Assembly (NCBI GenBank): GCA_964421085.1
Contig: CAYQVO010000023.1
Location: 1-52,376, forward strand
Length of the DNA stretch: 52,376 nt
Origin: CAYQVO01 sp964421085
GTDB taxonomy: Bacteria; Bdellovibrionota_C; UBA2361; CAYQVO01
Direction of reading: 5' to 3'
This document shows, in pieces, positions 1 through 9,264 of this stretch (positions within the stretch are counted from its first letter, which is position 1; every line of letters begins with the position of its first letter). A program made the translations under genes and the position numbers. The notes beneath the pieces are model-generated. The model was not told where the DNA came from, made no database searches, and saw only the letters and a list, made by a program, of their open reading frames with translations.

Positions 1-47
1 ACCGCTTTGAGCGGTTCATAATTTAAAGCCTCCGGCTTTGCCGGAGG
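1..47 (-). terminator. hairpins downstream of secA, probable terminator
   Basis: Two perfect stem-loops lie just past the secA stop codon (52-54). The first has an 8-bp stem, cctccggc/gccggagg, at 29-36 and 40-47 with a 3-base loop. The second has a 6-bp stem, accgct/agcggt, at 1-6 and 10-15. Read on the minus strand the first hairpin is followed by CTTTAAATT, a T-poor tail, so intrinsic termination is plausible but not textbook. Confidence 0.5.
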
Positions 48-51
48 ATAT

Positions 52-3000
52 TTACGTTCCGTGTTCGAGAACACCTGGTTCAAACATTCGGCGGGCCAGA
101 GTATCGACGATTGTCTCCTTGAGAGCGTTGAAGCAGTCGAAAGCTTCCCGATGGAAGACGAACCAGAGGTTCGGATCTTTCGCGAAAGCTCTCAGTTCAG
201 CTCTCTCTCGCAGTTCTTCGAACCGGAGGAGGTGTTCTGCCCACGCCTCGTTTATTATCTTAAGGGCCTCGTGCTGTTCCACTAGCCGGGGGGATTTCCC
301 CGAGTCTATGATCTCCTGCTCTCTCTCTGAATATGCAGCATCGACTGCCTGATGAAGTGCGGGCGCCCACTCTTCGGATCCCATCGCATTCAAATCAGCA
401 AGAGACACGTGCCTGGATATGTCGAAGATACTCCCAAGCTTTTTGTACAATCTTTCAAGGTAGGTATGTTCGACTATCCAACAAGCGTCATGATCGTTTC
501 TTTGCCCTTCAGGAGTCATCTCCGATTCCGCCATTAGCGACTCAATTCTCTGATGCAGATATTCTATCCTTTCGGGGTCCGGAGCATTCCCCTCGTAAGC
601 CTGGTCAATTGCCTCGTGCAACTTCCGCGAAAGATCATGTCTGTCAAGATCCCAGTCTTCGTCCGACAGATAATCCGAAACAGGAAAGAAGGAGTCGAAT
701 TCATCGCGAAGAACATGCAGGGCACTTGCGTTCTCCGGATCGGTCTCGGCTGGAAACTCTACCAGTGATGTGTGTGAAGAATCGAGCATCGTATCAATTG
801 TGGAATGCAGATATCCTGTTATTGTCGGCCGGAGATCTTGCCCTTTAAGAATGGCTCTCCGATCCCCGTATATGAATCTACGATGTATATTGAGCACATC
901 GTCAAATTTCAAGGAAATCTTGCGGCGCTCGAAGGTTTTTCCCTGTATTATCTTCTGCAGATTTTCAACGCTGCGGCTGAGCAATGGATCGACCATTGAA
1001 TCACAGTCATCCAGTATATTGTTGGCTGTGCCGCTCAGCCTGTCCACCAGAGAAGCTATGGGACCGCTGCGTTTCAGTCGTTCTGTCCCATTGAGAAGCT
1101 CAATGAAGGGCTGCAAGAGTTCATCCTCTAACGACACGTAGAACCTGCTTTCACCAGGATCTCCCTGACGCCCGGATCGTCCCTTCAACTGATTGTCCAT
1201 TCTTCGGCAGGTTTGACGTTCAGTGCCGAGTACATATAGACCGCCGGACCTTCGCGCCAGCTCTGCATCCTCGACCGTGCACTCGTATCCTCCAAGCATT
1301 ATGTCGACTCCCCGTCCTGCCATATTTGTCGCAACTGTACCGGCATATGGCTTTCCCGCGCATTTGATTATCTCGCCTGCTCTTCTGTACTGCCTGGCAT
1401 TCAGAACGGGTGCTTCGATCCCGTTTCTGACTGCTGATTCGAGATGAGTCAGCATGGATTCGTCGATAACGAAACGGTGCAGTGAGGCAAAGTGAGCGAG
1501 ATTCGCCCTTGACCATGGACAGGGATCCAGCCCGCGGCTTGCCATTACAGCTTCAAGCTTGACAATCGATATATCCTTCAGGGGGCGTTTCAGTTGTTGA
1601 TACAGACTGGCAGTCCATACCGGATCATTGCTGTCAGCCGCATCTCTCTTCAGAAGATCAATCATAATGAGGGCCTGGATGTTCTCCTTTTGCAGCCTGC
1701 TGTGAAGCTCCTCTGATTCCGCAATAGTTGTTGTTGCAATAAGAACAGGCTGGCCTGTTGCATGGCGCAATAGCACATCCGACACAATACCGCGGAATTT
1801 CTGCTCCTTGGTCCGGAAGAATGTGTCAGGGAGATCCCGGCGTTTCACTTCCTCATGANNNNNNNNNNGGGGGGAGCTCGGTTACGAACATTCTATAAAT
1901 ATCTTTAAACTCAGCTTCCTCGCTTTTAGCGGTGCCGGTCATGCCCGCGAGCCTGTCATAAAGGCGGAAAAAATTCTGGAAGGTTGTTGAGGCAACAACC
2001 TGCCTCTCGGGATGCACCGTCAGTCCGTGCTTGGCCTCCAGCGCCTGGTGAATTCCGTTCTGATATCGCCGCCCAAAGGAGGGAAATCCGGTGAAAGGAT
2101 CGATGATCACTATTTCATCATTCTGAACAATATATTGTTTTTCATCGTGATAAAGGACATGAGCTCGCAGGCAGGCGTTTATGGTGCGAAACAATCGGGG
2201 GTTAAGTGTCAGATCCCGGATCTTGAGAGCCCTCTGTAGTTCCATGATCCCCTCGTCTTCCAGAACCACTGCCCGCTCCTTCTGGTGGACAGTATAATGA
2301 GCTGAAGGGTCGCAAGTCTCTGCATCTGTGCCTCTAAGAGATTCTATCAATCTGTAAATGTTCATGTAATCGCAAAGAACCGCCTCTTCTTCAGTAGTCT
2401 CCCGAGGATGGGAAATAACCAGGGGATCAGTGGCGTCATCAATCAATATACTGTCAGCCTCGTCGACGATCGCGAAGTAGAACGGTCTCAGTACGAGGCC
2501 GTCCGGGTCCAGGACAAGATTGTCGTTCAGGTAGTCGAAAGCAAGTTCTTTGGCGTTTACGTAAGTAATATCGTATGCGTAAACAACATCACGGTCTACT
2601 TGGGCACACCCCGTGTCATCAGGATTTTCACGAAGGTGCGGCAATTTGGCATAAGAAGTATATCGGAATGACTTTCCTTCTCCTGGCGAGTCTTCTTCTG
2701 GTTCCTGAATGAAGCCGACGGTCATTCCCAGGGAATCGAAAATCGGCCCCATGGAAATAGCGCCGACTTCCGCGAGATAATCATTTGTAGTTACCAGATG
2801 TGCGCCGCGTTTTGCCAATGCTCGCAGGTATAAGGGCAATGTGGCCGCCAAAGTCTTGCCCTCGCCGGTAAGCATCTCGGCAACTCCACCCTTGAACATC
2901 ACGATTCCGCCAATCAGCTGTTCGTCGTGGAGAACAAGTGGTTTTGACTCTCCGGTGTCAGGGTCCATTGTCTTCAGCCGCCGCGCGATAGCCTCTTTCA

Positions 3001-3385
3001 CGACTGCATAAGCTTCGGGAAGAATCTTCTCGAGCACGTCATCGAGCGCCTTATCAAGGTGCTCTTTTTTTTGTTCAGGTGTCGCGCCTGTTCTTTCAAG
3101 CGCCTCGCTCTCTGCAGAGAGTACCAGATCGATTCTATCACGGAATTCTTTAGTTTTTCTCCTGAGGTCCAGATCAGACAGCCTTCCCAATTCACCTTCA
3201 TAACTTTTTATATCCAGGACAATTTTCTCGTAGCCAGCATATGTACGGCGGTCACCGTCAATCAGGCCGAGAAGTGACTCTCCAATCTGATGAAGAATCA
3301 TGCTGCCATGTTCAGCGAGACTCGCCCCTTTATCCTGGGCAGGATTTACTTCGCGCACAGATGTAGTTGCAACAGACTCGGCCAT
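52..3385 (-). CDS. secA: SecA-like preprotein translocase ATPase, divergent, interrupted by a scaffold gap
   Basis: ATP-driven motor that pushes unfolded proteins through SecYEG at the inner membrane. Seen in sequence: Walker A MLTGEGKT (about residues 171-178), NDYLA, VDEADS, the MTGTA motif before the gap, then TNMAGRG and GRSGRQGDPG in the second nucleotide-binding domain, and the C-terminal helical scaffold (EAWAEHL). The 10-N run at 1859-1868 splits it into about 505 and 601 residues, roughly 1,107 in total, longer than the usual 850-950. The excess comes from about 88 extra residues in NBD2 (encoded near 1417-1680) and a smaller NBD1 insertion around residues 226-265. The usual EARTPLIIS reads DDATDPLVIS. 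There is no C-terminal zinc-binding cysteine tail. The start ATG at 3385 has no clear ribosome site. SecA identity is certain; that it is an accessory, SecA2-like motor rather than the housekeeping one is my inference. Confidence 0.93.
1859..1868. other. scaffold gap (10 N) inside secA
   Basis: Ten ambiguous bases separate two pieces of one secA gene. The 10-base length puts the halves out of frame. Deleting the Ns entirely restores one frame reading ...TELPPHEEVKRRDLPD. That gives the same spacing between the IY motif and DLPD as in ordinary SecA proteins, so the true gap is probably zero or a small multiple of three. Confidence 0.9.
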
Positions 3386-3456
3386 CGGTGTCGATAAAAA
3401 AAATCTATTCGATATCTGATCCTGCGCTTGCAGATTGGTGCTTCCATATATTTGGT

Positions 3457-3487
3457 TTTTTCAGAAAGAAACCTTAGCTGAAAAAAG
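3457..3487. other. AT-rich inverted repeat between the 310-residue gene and secA
   Basis: The 137-base spacer 3386-3522 carries a 9-bp inverted repeat, ttttttcag at 3457-3465 and ctgaaaaaa at 3479-3487, around a 13-base loop. It lies downstream of the 310-residue gene and upstream of secA on the minus strand. It could be a weak terminator or attenuator separating them, or part of the secA leader. No other signal is convincing here. Confidence 0.35.
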
Positions 3488-3522
3488 CATAGCGATATAA
3501 GCTGGTTATACAGGGCTTGCTT

Positions 3523-4455
3523 TTATTTTGGCGCATCCTCGGAAAAGGCTTCCGGGAGATTCATTTTGAAAGCTTCGAGTATTTGAGCCCGGGCCTGCGC
3601 CCTGACATCTTTATTGCTGAGATCCAGCCTCTCAAGATGAAGCATTTTTATGTCAGTATTCAGGTTGTCAATCTGCTCACCTCCTTCCTGCAGCGCTTGC
3701 GAACCAGCCAGGCGGGAGAAGTTCTCCATCAAGATTTCGCCAATCACGCTTTGAACTGCGGGGGATTGGAAGAAGAAGTGTTCTGCGAGCAAGTCTGATA
3801 TCTTCTCCGCCAAAGTAGGTGGGCTGCTGAGAACAGCAAAGGGAAGCCAGAAAGGGGCTTTGTCGTCAGTTGCGCCAGCCCCAGAGGGATTTTCCACCTT
3901 ACTCAGTCCTTGAATTATTCCGGGGTCTGTTCCGTCCTGCAGTGCAATGACGCGTTGGCCGGGAAAACGCGTGAAACTCTCCTTTATGGCTCTTACCGCG
4001 CACACGTCCGCTCCTTCGCCTTCCTTTGCCTGAGGCAGTTTTTCGATCCGGAGGGAGCCCATACCGGGGGCGAGCCTCATTGCTGCTATATCGGAATCTG
4101 ATGTATTTGAAGGTACGAATACAACACCTAGCGCAGGCTGAAGCTGGGATAGTGCTTTTAACAGATCAACAGCGTCCTGGGTGCCGGATTGAATAAGAAT
4201 AACCTTCGCATCCTCACGGACGGCGGCTGCACGATCTTTATCGGTAACCGGATCTGTGCTTGTCAGACGCGGAATTGCACGGGAGTTCGAGACAATGAAG
4301 GCCTTAAGGGCGTTCTCAAATGCCTGCTCAGGTGAGACGGCTGCAGTGGGTGGACCTCCTCCTATAGTAGCACCCGCCAGGGGAGAGACAGGTTGTTGGG
4401 GCTGCGGGGCGGGGGCCGGAGCAGTCGGTGCAGGTGCTTGTGCTAAATCAGTCAT
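3523..4455 (-). CDS. unknown protein with Pro/Ala-rich N-terminus
   Basis: 310 residues, family not recognised. Residues 1-45 are a low-complexity Pro/Ala/Gln tail (APAPTAPAPAPQPQQ). After it comes an apparently folded alpha/beta region with alternating hydrophobic strands and helices, for example AKVILIQSG and LGVVFVPS around 85-125, loosely Rossmann- or receiver-like by pattern only. The last 80 residues look helical and hydrophilic. There is no signal peptide, membrane segment or cysteine motif. The ATG has a good ribosome site (taggaagg, 7 bases upstream). It precedes secA on the same strand with a 137-base spacer and is divergent from the 851-residue unknown gene. An accessory or substrate role for the neighbouring SecA is possible but only from position. 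Confidence 0.75.
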   Translation of the reverse strand: MTDLAQAPAPTAPAPAPQPQQPVSPLAGATIGGGPPTAAVSPEQAFENALKAFIVSNSRAIPRLTSTDPVTDKDRAAAVREDAKVILIQSGTQDAVDLLKALSQLQPALGVVFVPSNTSDSDIAAMRLAPGMGSLRIEKLPQAKEGEGADVCAVRAIKESFTRFPGQRVIALQDGTDPGIIQGLSKVENPSGAGATDDKAPFWLPFAVLSSPPTLAEKISDLLAEHFFFQSPAVQSVIGEILMENFSRLAGSQALQEGGEQIDNLNTDIKMLHLERLDLSNKDVRAQARAQILEAFKMNLPEAFSEDAPK

Positions 4456-4765
4456 TTCAAAACCTTCCTATTGAAAATGCCAGCCTGCTGCTTTTACGCT
4501 ACTAACCGGAATGCAGGCTGCTACTCTTGCAGCACTGATCTGTGATCGCGTTGAAGACGGGGAATGCTCCAGTTTTTTCGCAACCCACTAATCTTTCTCG
4601 GTGATATAGCAGCGTTATGTGGCTGATTCTTTTGGCCTTCCAGTCTTCGAGCCCGCAATTTTAGGAAAAACCCCTATTATACGTCACAAGTGCTTCCGTT
4701 CACCGCATAATATCAAGTAGAGACAGAGAATTAGGTTCTTCTCCCGATTTTTTCAGGTTTATCAT
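4456..4765. other. 310-base divergent intergenic region
   Basis: Spacer between two divergently transcribed unknown genes, so it should hold promoters for both. I see a 7-bp inverted repeat (agcctgc at 4482-4488, gcaggct at 4513-4519) in the minus-strand leader and AT-rich TATTAT and TAATAT stretches near 4674-4712 that could be -10 elements for the plus-strand gene. No matching -35 is convincing. No small reading frame or RNA gene is recognisable. Confidence 0.4.
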
Positions 4766-7321
4766 ATGGCAACCACTGAAGCTTGCATCACCCCTCCAAG
4801 AATGGACACTTCGACTGGTCTGGCAGGAAGCCCGGCGAGTCTTGCGGGGACATATATGCCATCAGCGTATCGGGGAAACACTTCAGCGCCGGCAGAAACA
4901 ACCACCCGATTGCCGCAGGCAGCAACACCATCCGCTGCTGATGTTCAGAATTCCGGGGCTTCTCAATCTGCATGCGCAAGCATCTCCACTCCCGATCCTT
5001 TCGGTTCGACAAAAGATTTCGGCCTCGGCTGCTTGGATGGTCTAAAGATGGGCGGCCGCTTGCTGCAGGGAGCTTTCATGCTCAACTTCCTTCCATTGCA
5101 GCTTGGTTACAAGCTGGCAACTGACAAAGAATTCCGAGAAAACGTCCGGAGAAATACCTGCCATATTGCAGGCACAGTAGGCAATGGAATCGCGGGAGTT
5201 GCGAAATTCGGGTGGGCCGTGGGAAAAGGTTGTCTGAAGCAGGGCTGGAAAATTGGCTGTGCACTGTACGGATTTGCCAAAGACTTCGCGGAAAAGCCTG
5301 AAGTAAGAGAGAAATGCTGGAAGATAGCCTGCAAAATCGGAAATGGAACATGGAATCTGCTCAGCGCAGCGGGAAATGGACTTCTTGCTGCGGGAAAATA
5401 CGGCCTGAAACTCTTGAGTGATCCGAATGTGCGAGCCAGAGCGTGGGAGGCCATCAAAGCAGGGGCAGCAGGCGCCTGGAAGGTGATAACAGACCCTAAA
5501 ACCTGGAAAACTATCGGGCGCTTCCTGGGGGAAATTTTCAAAGACATGGGCCTTAAGGACATAGTAATGGGGTTGAAGGATATGTTGCTGAACCCCGTTT
5601 ATTTCGCAGAGGCTCTTGTCAAGCTTGCCCAGGGGGATCTGAAGGGCGCAGCGGAACTTGCACTGAAGCCGCTAAAAGGATTTGTGACGTTGTTGAATGG
5701 CGTGAAGACGCTCTTACTTGACTTTACCGGTCTTGCCGATCTCGGGCGGGCGTTGGTGGCCTTTTCGAAGGGCGATATGGTGGGAGCAGGGATTTATTTC
5801 GCATGCGCATTAGGCGGCCTCATCCAGACCGCCGCGGTTGTCGGTACTATTCTCACCGGCGGCGCGGCAGCTGAATCAATTGTTGCAGCCATGGGATTCA
5901 AGAAACTTATTCAACGAGGCGGCGTTCAACTTCTGGCGAAGAGCATGGGTAAAGAGCTCGCAGAGAAACTGACAACAGAAGCAGTGGAGGCATGCGGTAG
6001 AAAAGCTGCAGGGGAATTGGGAGAAGCGGTTGGAGAGGGAGCAATCCGGCTTGCCCAGAAGGAAATGGGCAGCATGTTGAGCCGTGAGGCCATGGTTGTA
6101 ATGCGGCGGGAACTGGCCGACCTTGGAAAAGATGCGACACTCGAGGGGTTTGTCCGCAACTTGATGACAAAGACAACTGAAGACGTGGCCCTGAAGAAAC
6201 TTCAGCAGGAACTTGCCGAAATGGGAGAGGAGGCCGTCATCAAGTGTCTCAGGAACATGACAAATGGAGCCGCTAAGAAAATTACCACCAAGCAGGTTGA
6301 GGAGATCGCCACGCGGAACCTGCTCGAAATGGCTGAGAAACAGGGCCTGACTGTTGAAGGTGTCGAGAAACTTGTCACCGAGCGAATAGGAAAATTCGGC
6401 ACCATGAAGTTCGACGAAATAGTTCGGGAACTGCGGGCCCTGGGCGTGGAAGGAACCGACCGCGAACTGAAGAAAATGGCGAGAGGGATTCGGGGATTTG
6501 TCCGCGGAAAACTCGGTCGAAAGTATGACGAGCGTTTCATAAAAGAGCTCTCTGAGGGCATCCACAAAGAAATGCTCCAGGACATTGAGAAGCGCAATCT
6601 ACGGGAGGTGTTTTCTTCTGCAATAGATGATCTCGGCAGGCGATACGGGCTCGAGGATGATTTTGTGAAGCGCTGGAAAAAGATTTTCGAGAAGTCTTTC
6701 GATGACTTTGCACAGAAGTATTTGAAGGAAGTAATTGAAAAAGGCGTGCGGCGCGCGGTTGAAGGCATGCGTTCGAGACGAAGAGTGCCGATGTGCCCCT
6801 CGTACGTCACTCCGGAAGCGAAGAGATCGGCGGAAGATATAACCGAAGTTGAAATGGCTGCCCAGGCAAATGCTGCGGGGAGAGGTGGTAGTTTTGACCA
6901 GGTAATTGATGAAACAACCGGCGGCGGAGCGCGGCGAAGAGCTGATGAGGCAGTGGTTGCGGACGCGAGGCTTGAGAGGCATAAAGACCGAGGTATGCAT
7001 TGCGAGAGCTTCCTCGTGAAGGATACCAGGCTTGATGGAGTGGCGGACGAGGGTGATTACCATGGGGACATGGTGGCCCCGGATGTGGTTGACGCGCAGG
7101 GAAGATTTGCAGAGCCGCAAAGTCTTGCAGATCTCAGAGGACCGCGACGAGTGAAGCAGGACGCCATAGAGGATCCAACAGTTGGTCCCACGAGAGCAAG
7201 AGTTGTGCGGAGAAGGGCCGATGCGGAAGTCAGAGCCGGCAATGATGCGCCGGCAGCCGTCTCAGAGCCGGGCACACTGCGGGCGGTTGTTAGGCGCGGT
7301 ACCGTGAAGAAAGCAGCTTGA
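4766..7321 (+). CDS. large unknown helical protein with internal repeats and a hydrophobic core
   Basis: 851 residues, family not recognised. Layout: residues 1-80 Ser/Thr/Pro/Ala-rich and probably disordered; 84-115 amphipathic; 118-250 degenerate helical repeats beginning ATDKEFREN, AEKPEVREK, LSDPNVRAR and ITDPKTWKT; 260-335 Leu/Lys/Gly-rich helices; 340-378 a strongly hydrophobic Gly/Ala stretch (LIQTAAVVGTILTGGAAAES) that could insert in a membrane; 380-670 long charged helices suggestive of coiled coil; 670-851 a polar, Arg/Asp-rich tail. There is no N-terminal signal peptide. The pattern (disordered leader, repeats, hydrophobic hairpin, long helices) resembles pore-forming or translocator-type secreted proteins in general shape only. 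It is followed 27 bases later by a 230-residue unknown gene, probably in one operon. The ATG has a weak ribosome site (cagg). Confidence 0.8.
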   Translation: MATTEACITPPRMDTSTGLAGSPASLAGTYMPSAYRGNTSAPAETTTRLPQAATPSAADVQNSGASQSACASISTPDPFGSTKDFGLGCLDGLKMGGRLLQGAFMLNFLPLQLGYKLATDKEFRENVRRNTCHIAGTVGNGIAGVAKFGWAVGKGCLKQGWKIGCALYGFAKDFAEKPEVREKCWKIACKIGNGTWNLLSAAGNGLLAAGKYGLKLLSDPNVRARAWEAIKAGAAGAWKVITDPKTWKTIGRFLGEIFKDMGLKDIVMGLKDMLLNPVYFAEALVKLAQGDLKGAAELALKPLKGFVTLLNGVKTLLLDFTGLADLGRALVAFSKGDMVGAGIYFACALGGLIQTAAVVGTILTGGAAAESIVAAMGFKKLIQRGGVQLLAKSMGKELAEKLTTEAVEACGRKAAGELGEAVGEGAIRLAQKEMGSMLSREAMVVMRRELADLGKDATLEGFVRNLMTKTTEDVALKKLQQELAEMGEEAVIKCLRNMTNGAAKKITTKQVEEIATRNLLEMAEKQGLTVEGVEKLVTERIGKFGTMKFDEIVRELRALGVEGTDRELKKMARGIRGFVRGKLGRKYDERFIKELSEGIHKEMLQDIEKRNLREVFSSAIDDLGRRYGLEDDFVKRWKKIFEKSFDDFAQKYLKEVIEKGVRRAVEGMRSRRRVPMCPSYVTPEAKRSAEDITEVEMAAQANAAGRGGSFDQVIDETTGGGARRRADEAVVADARLERHKDRGMHCESFLVKDTRLDGVADEGDYHGDMVAPDVVDAQGRFAEPQSLADLRGPRRVKQDAIEDPTVGPTRARVVRRRADAEVRAGNDAPAAVSEPGTLRAVVRRGTVKKAA
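5117..5515 (+). repeat. degenerate helical repeats within the 851-residue protein
   Basis: Protein-level repeats at residues 118-250. Each unit starts with a short acidic/Pro turn then a basic-aromatic helix (for example EKPEVREKCWKIACKIGNG and SDPNVRARAWEAIKAGAAG), separated by glycine-rich turns. Intervals are unequal (about 57, 42 and 24 residues), so these are diverged internal duplications rather than a regular tandem array. Confidence 0.55.
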
Positions 7322-7348
7322 TTATCAGCTATGAAGTAAGGTTTTCCC

Positions 7349-8041
7349 ATGGTTATTACAGCTCAAGAAGTCAAAGAAGCTTACGAATCGAGAATCTGGG
7401 ACAAATTTGCACGGGTAAAACTGTGCGCAGAAAGTGTCGATCTAAATGAGGAATCCGATCGAAAGAAATTGAATATCCTGCGCGAGATTGCCAAAACTGC
7501 GCGGTGGGAACAATTCAAGGAGAAAGATCTTCAAAAGTTAATGGGGGATATCGAGCATCTTTCCAACGTGCGAACCAATTCTGCAAAAGTGCACAGCATA
7601 GCTCCGGCTGAATCAGATAACACTCTGGAGGCAACAGGGGATCAAATCATTTCTAATGAACAAGCGGCGAGGACCCCCGAGCCTGGTTCAGCTCCGGTGC
7701 ATCAGGAATCGGCATTAGTGAGGGCGGCTCGGGAGGAATTCGCTTCATGCCTTATATCTGCAGAAGGCGCTCGAATGAGAAACCAACGAATCAAGCTTCT
7801 GCGACAGATACAGGAACTTGGAGGAAACGGATCAGAGTTCAATGTTGAAAGCACCGTACGGGCATTGACTGAATTTGAAGAAATGGAAGCAGCTATAGAA
7901 TCAACCGGAGTAATGACCACTCCGGAAATAATGAAAAGACATAAGCGGCAACGACCATTAGTTGCCAGGTACATTTCGGAACTTGAGGAATGGAATAAAA
8001 TAGTAGCGCAGCAAGTGGCTGTTGCGAAACCAGCGGCGTAG
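7349..8041 (+). CDS. unknown hydrophilic helical protein
   Basis: 230 residues, not recognised. Two helical, charged blocks (about 1-85 and 118-225) are joined by a Ser/Pro/Ala/Glu linker (about 90-117). No membrane segment, signal peptide or cysteine pair. The blocks look alike: each opens with a region like VKEAYESRIWDKFARVKLC or VRAAREEFASCLISAEGARM followed by KLNILREI or IKLLRQIQEL, so an internal duplication is likely. ATG has an upstream aagtaagg ribosome site. It sits 27 bases after the 851-residue gene and is probably co-transcribed; a small partner or chaperone of that protein is a reasonable guess, nothing more. Confidence 0.75.
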   Translation: MVITAQEVKEAYESRIWDKFARVKLCAESVDLNEESDRKKLNILREIAKTARWEQFKEKDLQKLMGDIEHLSNVRTNSAKVHSIAPAESDNTLEATGDQIISNEQAARTPEPGSAPVHQESALVRAAREEFASCLISAEGARMRNQRIKLLRQIQELGGNGSEFNVESTVRALTEFEEMEAAIESTGVMTTPEIMKRHKRQRPLVARYISELEEWNKIVAQQVAVAKPAA

Positions 8042-8088
8042 TCTTCTTACGCATTGAACTCCTTCAGGTCCTCATCGAAGTTATTGCC

Positions 8089-9162
8089 TTACTCCAGCCC
8101 CGTCGCAAGCAGCAGCCACACTCTCGTAAACGGCATGCCGCTTCTGCCGGATTCTGTCTGAGCCCACATCTTTGACTGGAAAACAAAATGTATTGTTCCA
8201 TCCGCGGCGACAGCCTCGGGCGGGGGATTTGGATCGCGCGCGCCGGCGCGGGTCGATGACTCAAGAATGCCGTCGAATCGCCTGCTCCCTGAAGAATCTT
8301 CGACAGCAACGTTCAGAAGCTGTCCTTTTGTTGAAAGCTGAGCGCGCACTGTACAGAAGCCCCCCACCTTCATGATCTCTGACACATTTAAAGATTCAAG
8401 GCCTGATGCCCGCATCTGGCTGAAGACCTGAGTGGCAATGCGTTTTACGAATGTCGCAAACTTGTTAGCCTTTGCGTTCAGAAGCGTAATGTCGCCGTCA
8501 GGAAGATCGGGAAGGTAATCATTTATGCCGGGGCGGCCAAGCAGCCGCGCCCCCGATCCCATCGGGCGGGAAAACGGCTCGTAATTCGAAAGCCCCATCT
8601 TTGACTGCTCTGTGTTGAGCCGCTCGTTCAGCGGATTCTGCCGTTCCTGGTTCATTGCAAACTTTTGAAGCGTTGTAGAATCATCAAGCTTCAGGTGCTT
8701 AATAGGCTTATCACCTGCCGGAGCCGGCTCAGATTGTGATTGAGGTTTTTGCTGCTGCTGGGGTCTGGAAGCCGCTCGAGGCTGGGACTGCGGCACGGGA
8801 GGTCCCGGAATACCTGCTGCTTTATCATCTCCTCTTTTTACCTGTTCCTTCTCGGTGCGCGCATCCTTATCCGATTCAAAAAGGCGCTTTGGCTTAGCAT
8901 CAACTCCCCGGTCGGCGTCATTATCGGGGCTTGAGACCATCTGCTTTGTCTCAATAGCAGGAACCGGCGGCTGGGGCTTGTGGGCTTCAAGGATCCTCGG
9001 GAGCTCAAATGTCACGTCTGTTATCAGCGCCTTGCCCGTTTCGAAATTCGGGACACGCACAAAAGCAAAGAAGACAGCAAAGTGGACTATTGCCGAGAGG
9101 AGGAGTCCAAATGCCAGGGGGAGCCCAATCAAGGGGCTATTTTCAACTTCAACACGGTGCAT
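8089..9162 (-). CDS. TonB-like periplasm-spanning protein
   Basis: 357 residues with TonB/TolA architecture: one N-terminal membrane anchor (about 13-36, GLPLAFGLLLSAIVHFAVFF), a long Pro/Gln/Lys-rich periplasmic linker (about 55-165) and a C-terminal domain (about 235-340) with the TonB-C-like pattern RAQLSTKGQLLNVAVEDSSG. Such proteins transmit energy from ExbB/ExbD-type motors to the outer membrane. No exbB, exbD or TonB-dependent receptor gene is in the window. The gene is convergent with the unknown 230-residue gene and divergent from the toxin-antitoxin promoter. The start ATG has no clear ribosome site. TolA-like or a dedicated gliding/secretion TonB are alternatives. Confidence 0.7.
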   Translation of the reverse strand: MHRVEVENSPLIGLPLAFGLLLSAIVHFAVFFAFVRVPNFETGKALITDVTFELPRILEAHKPQPPVPAIETKQMVSSPDNDADRGVDAKPKRLFESDKDARTEKEQVKRGDDKAAGIPGPPVPQSQPRAASRPQQQQKPQSQSEPAPAGDKPIKHLKLDDSTTLQKFAMNQERQNPLNERLNTEQSKMGLSNYEPFSRPMGSGARLLGRPGINDYLPDLPDGDITLLNAKANKFATFVKRIATQVFSQMRASGLESLNVSEIMKVGGFCTVRAQLSTKGQLLNVAVEDSSGSRRFDGILESSTRAGARDPNPPPEAVAADGTIHFVFQSKMWAQTESGRSGMPFTRVWLLLATGLE

Positions 9163-9229
9163 CGAGTGGCGACAGGATACCGGAATTCGGCTGTGTTCAC
9201 CATTGAAGGGGCCTCCGAGCCGATTTGTT

Positions 9230-9264
9230 TTGACATGCTAACATAAGCGGCTTATGATAGATCC
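9230..9264 (+). promoter_or_regulatory. sigma-70 promoter with overlapping palindromic operator, leaderless
   Basis: Consensus -35 TTGACA (9230-9235), exactly 17 bases, then -10 TATGAT (9253-9258). Only six bases separate the -10 from the ATG at 9265, so the transcript should begin at or next to the start codon (leaderless). A perfect palindrome with 6-bp arms, CATAAG-cgg-CTTATG (9242-9256), spans the spacer end and the -10, where a bound repressor would block polymerase. Autoregulation by the first gene of the pair is the natural guess. Confidence 0.75.
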
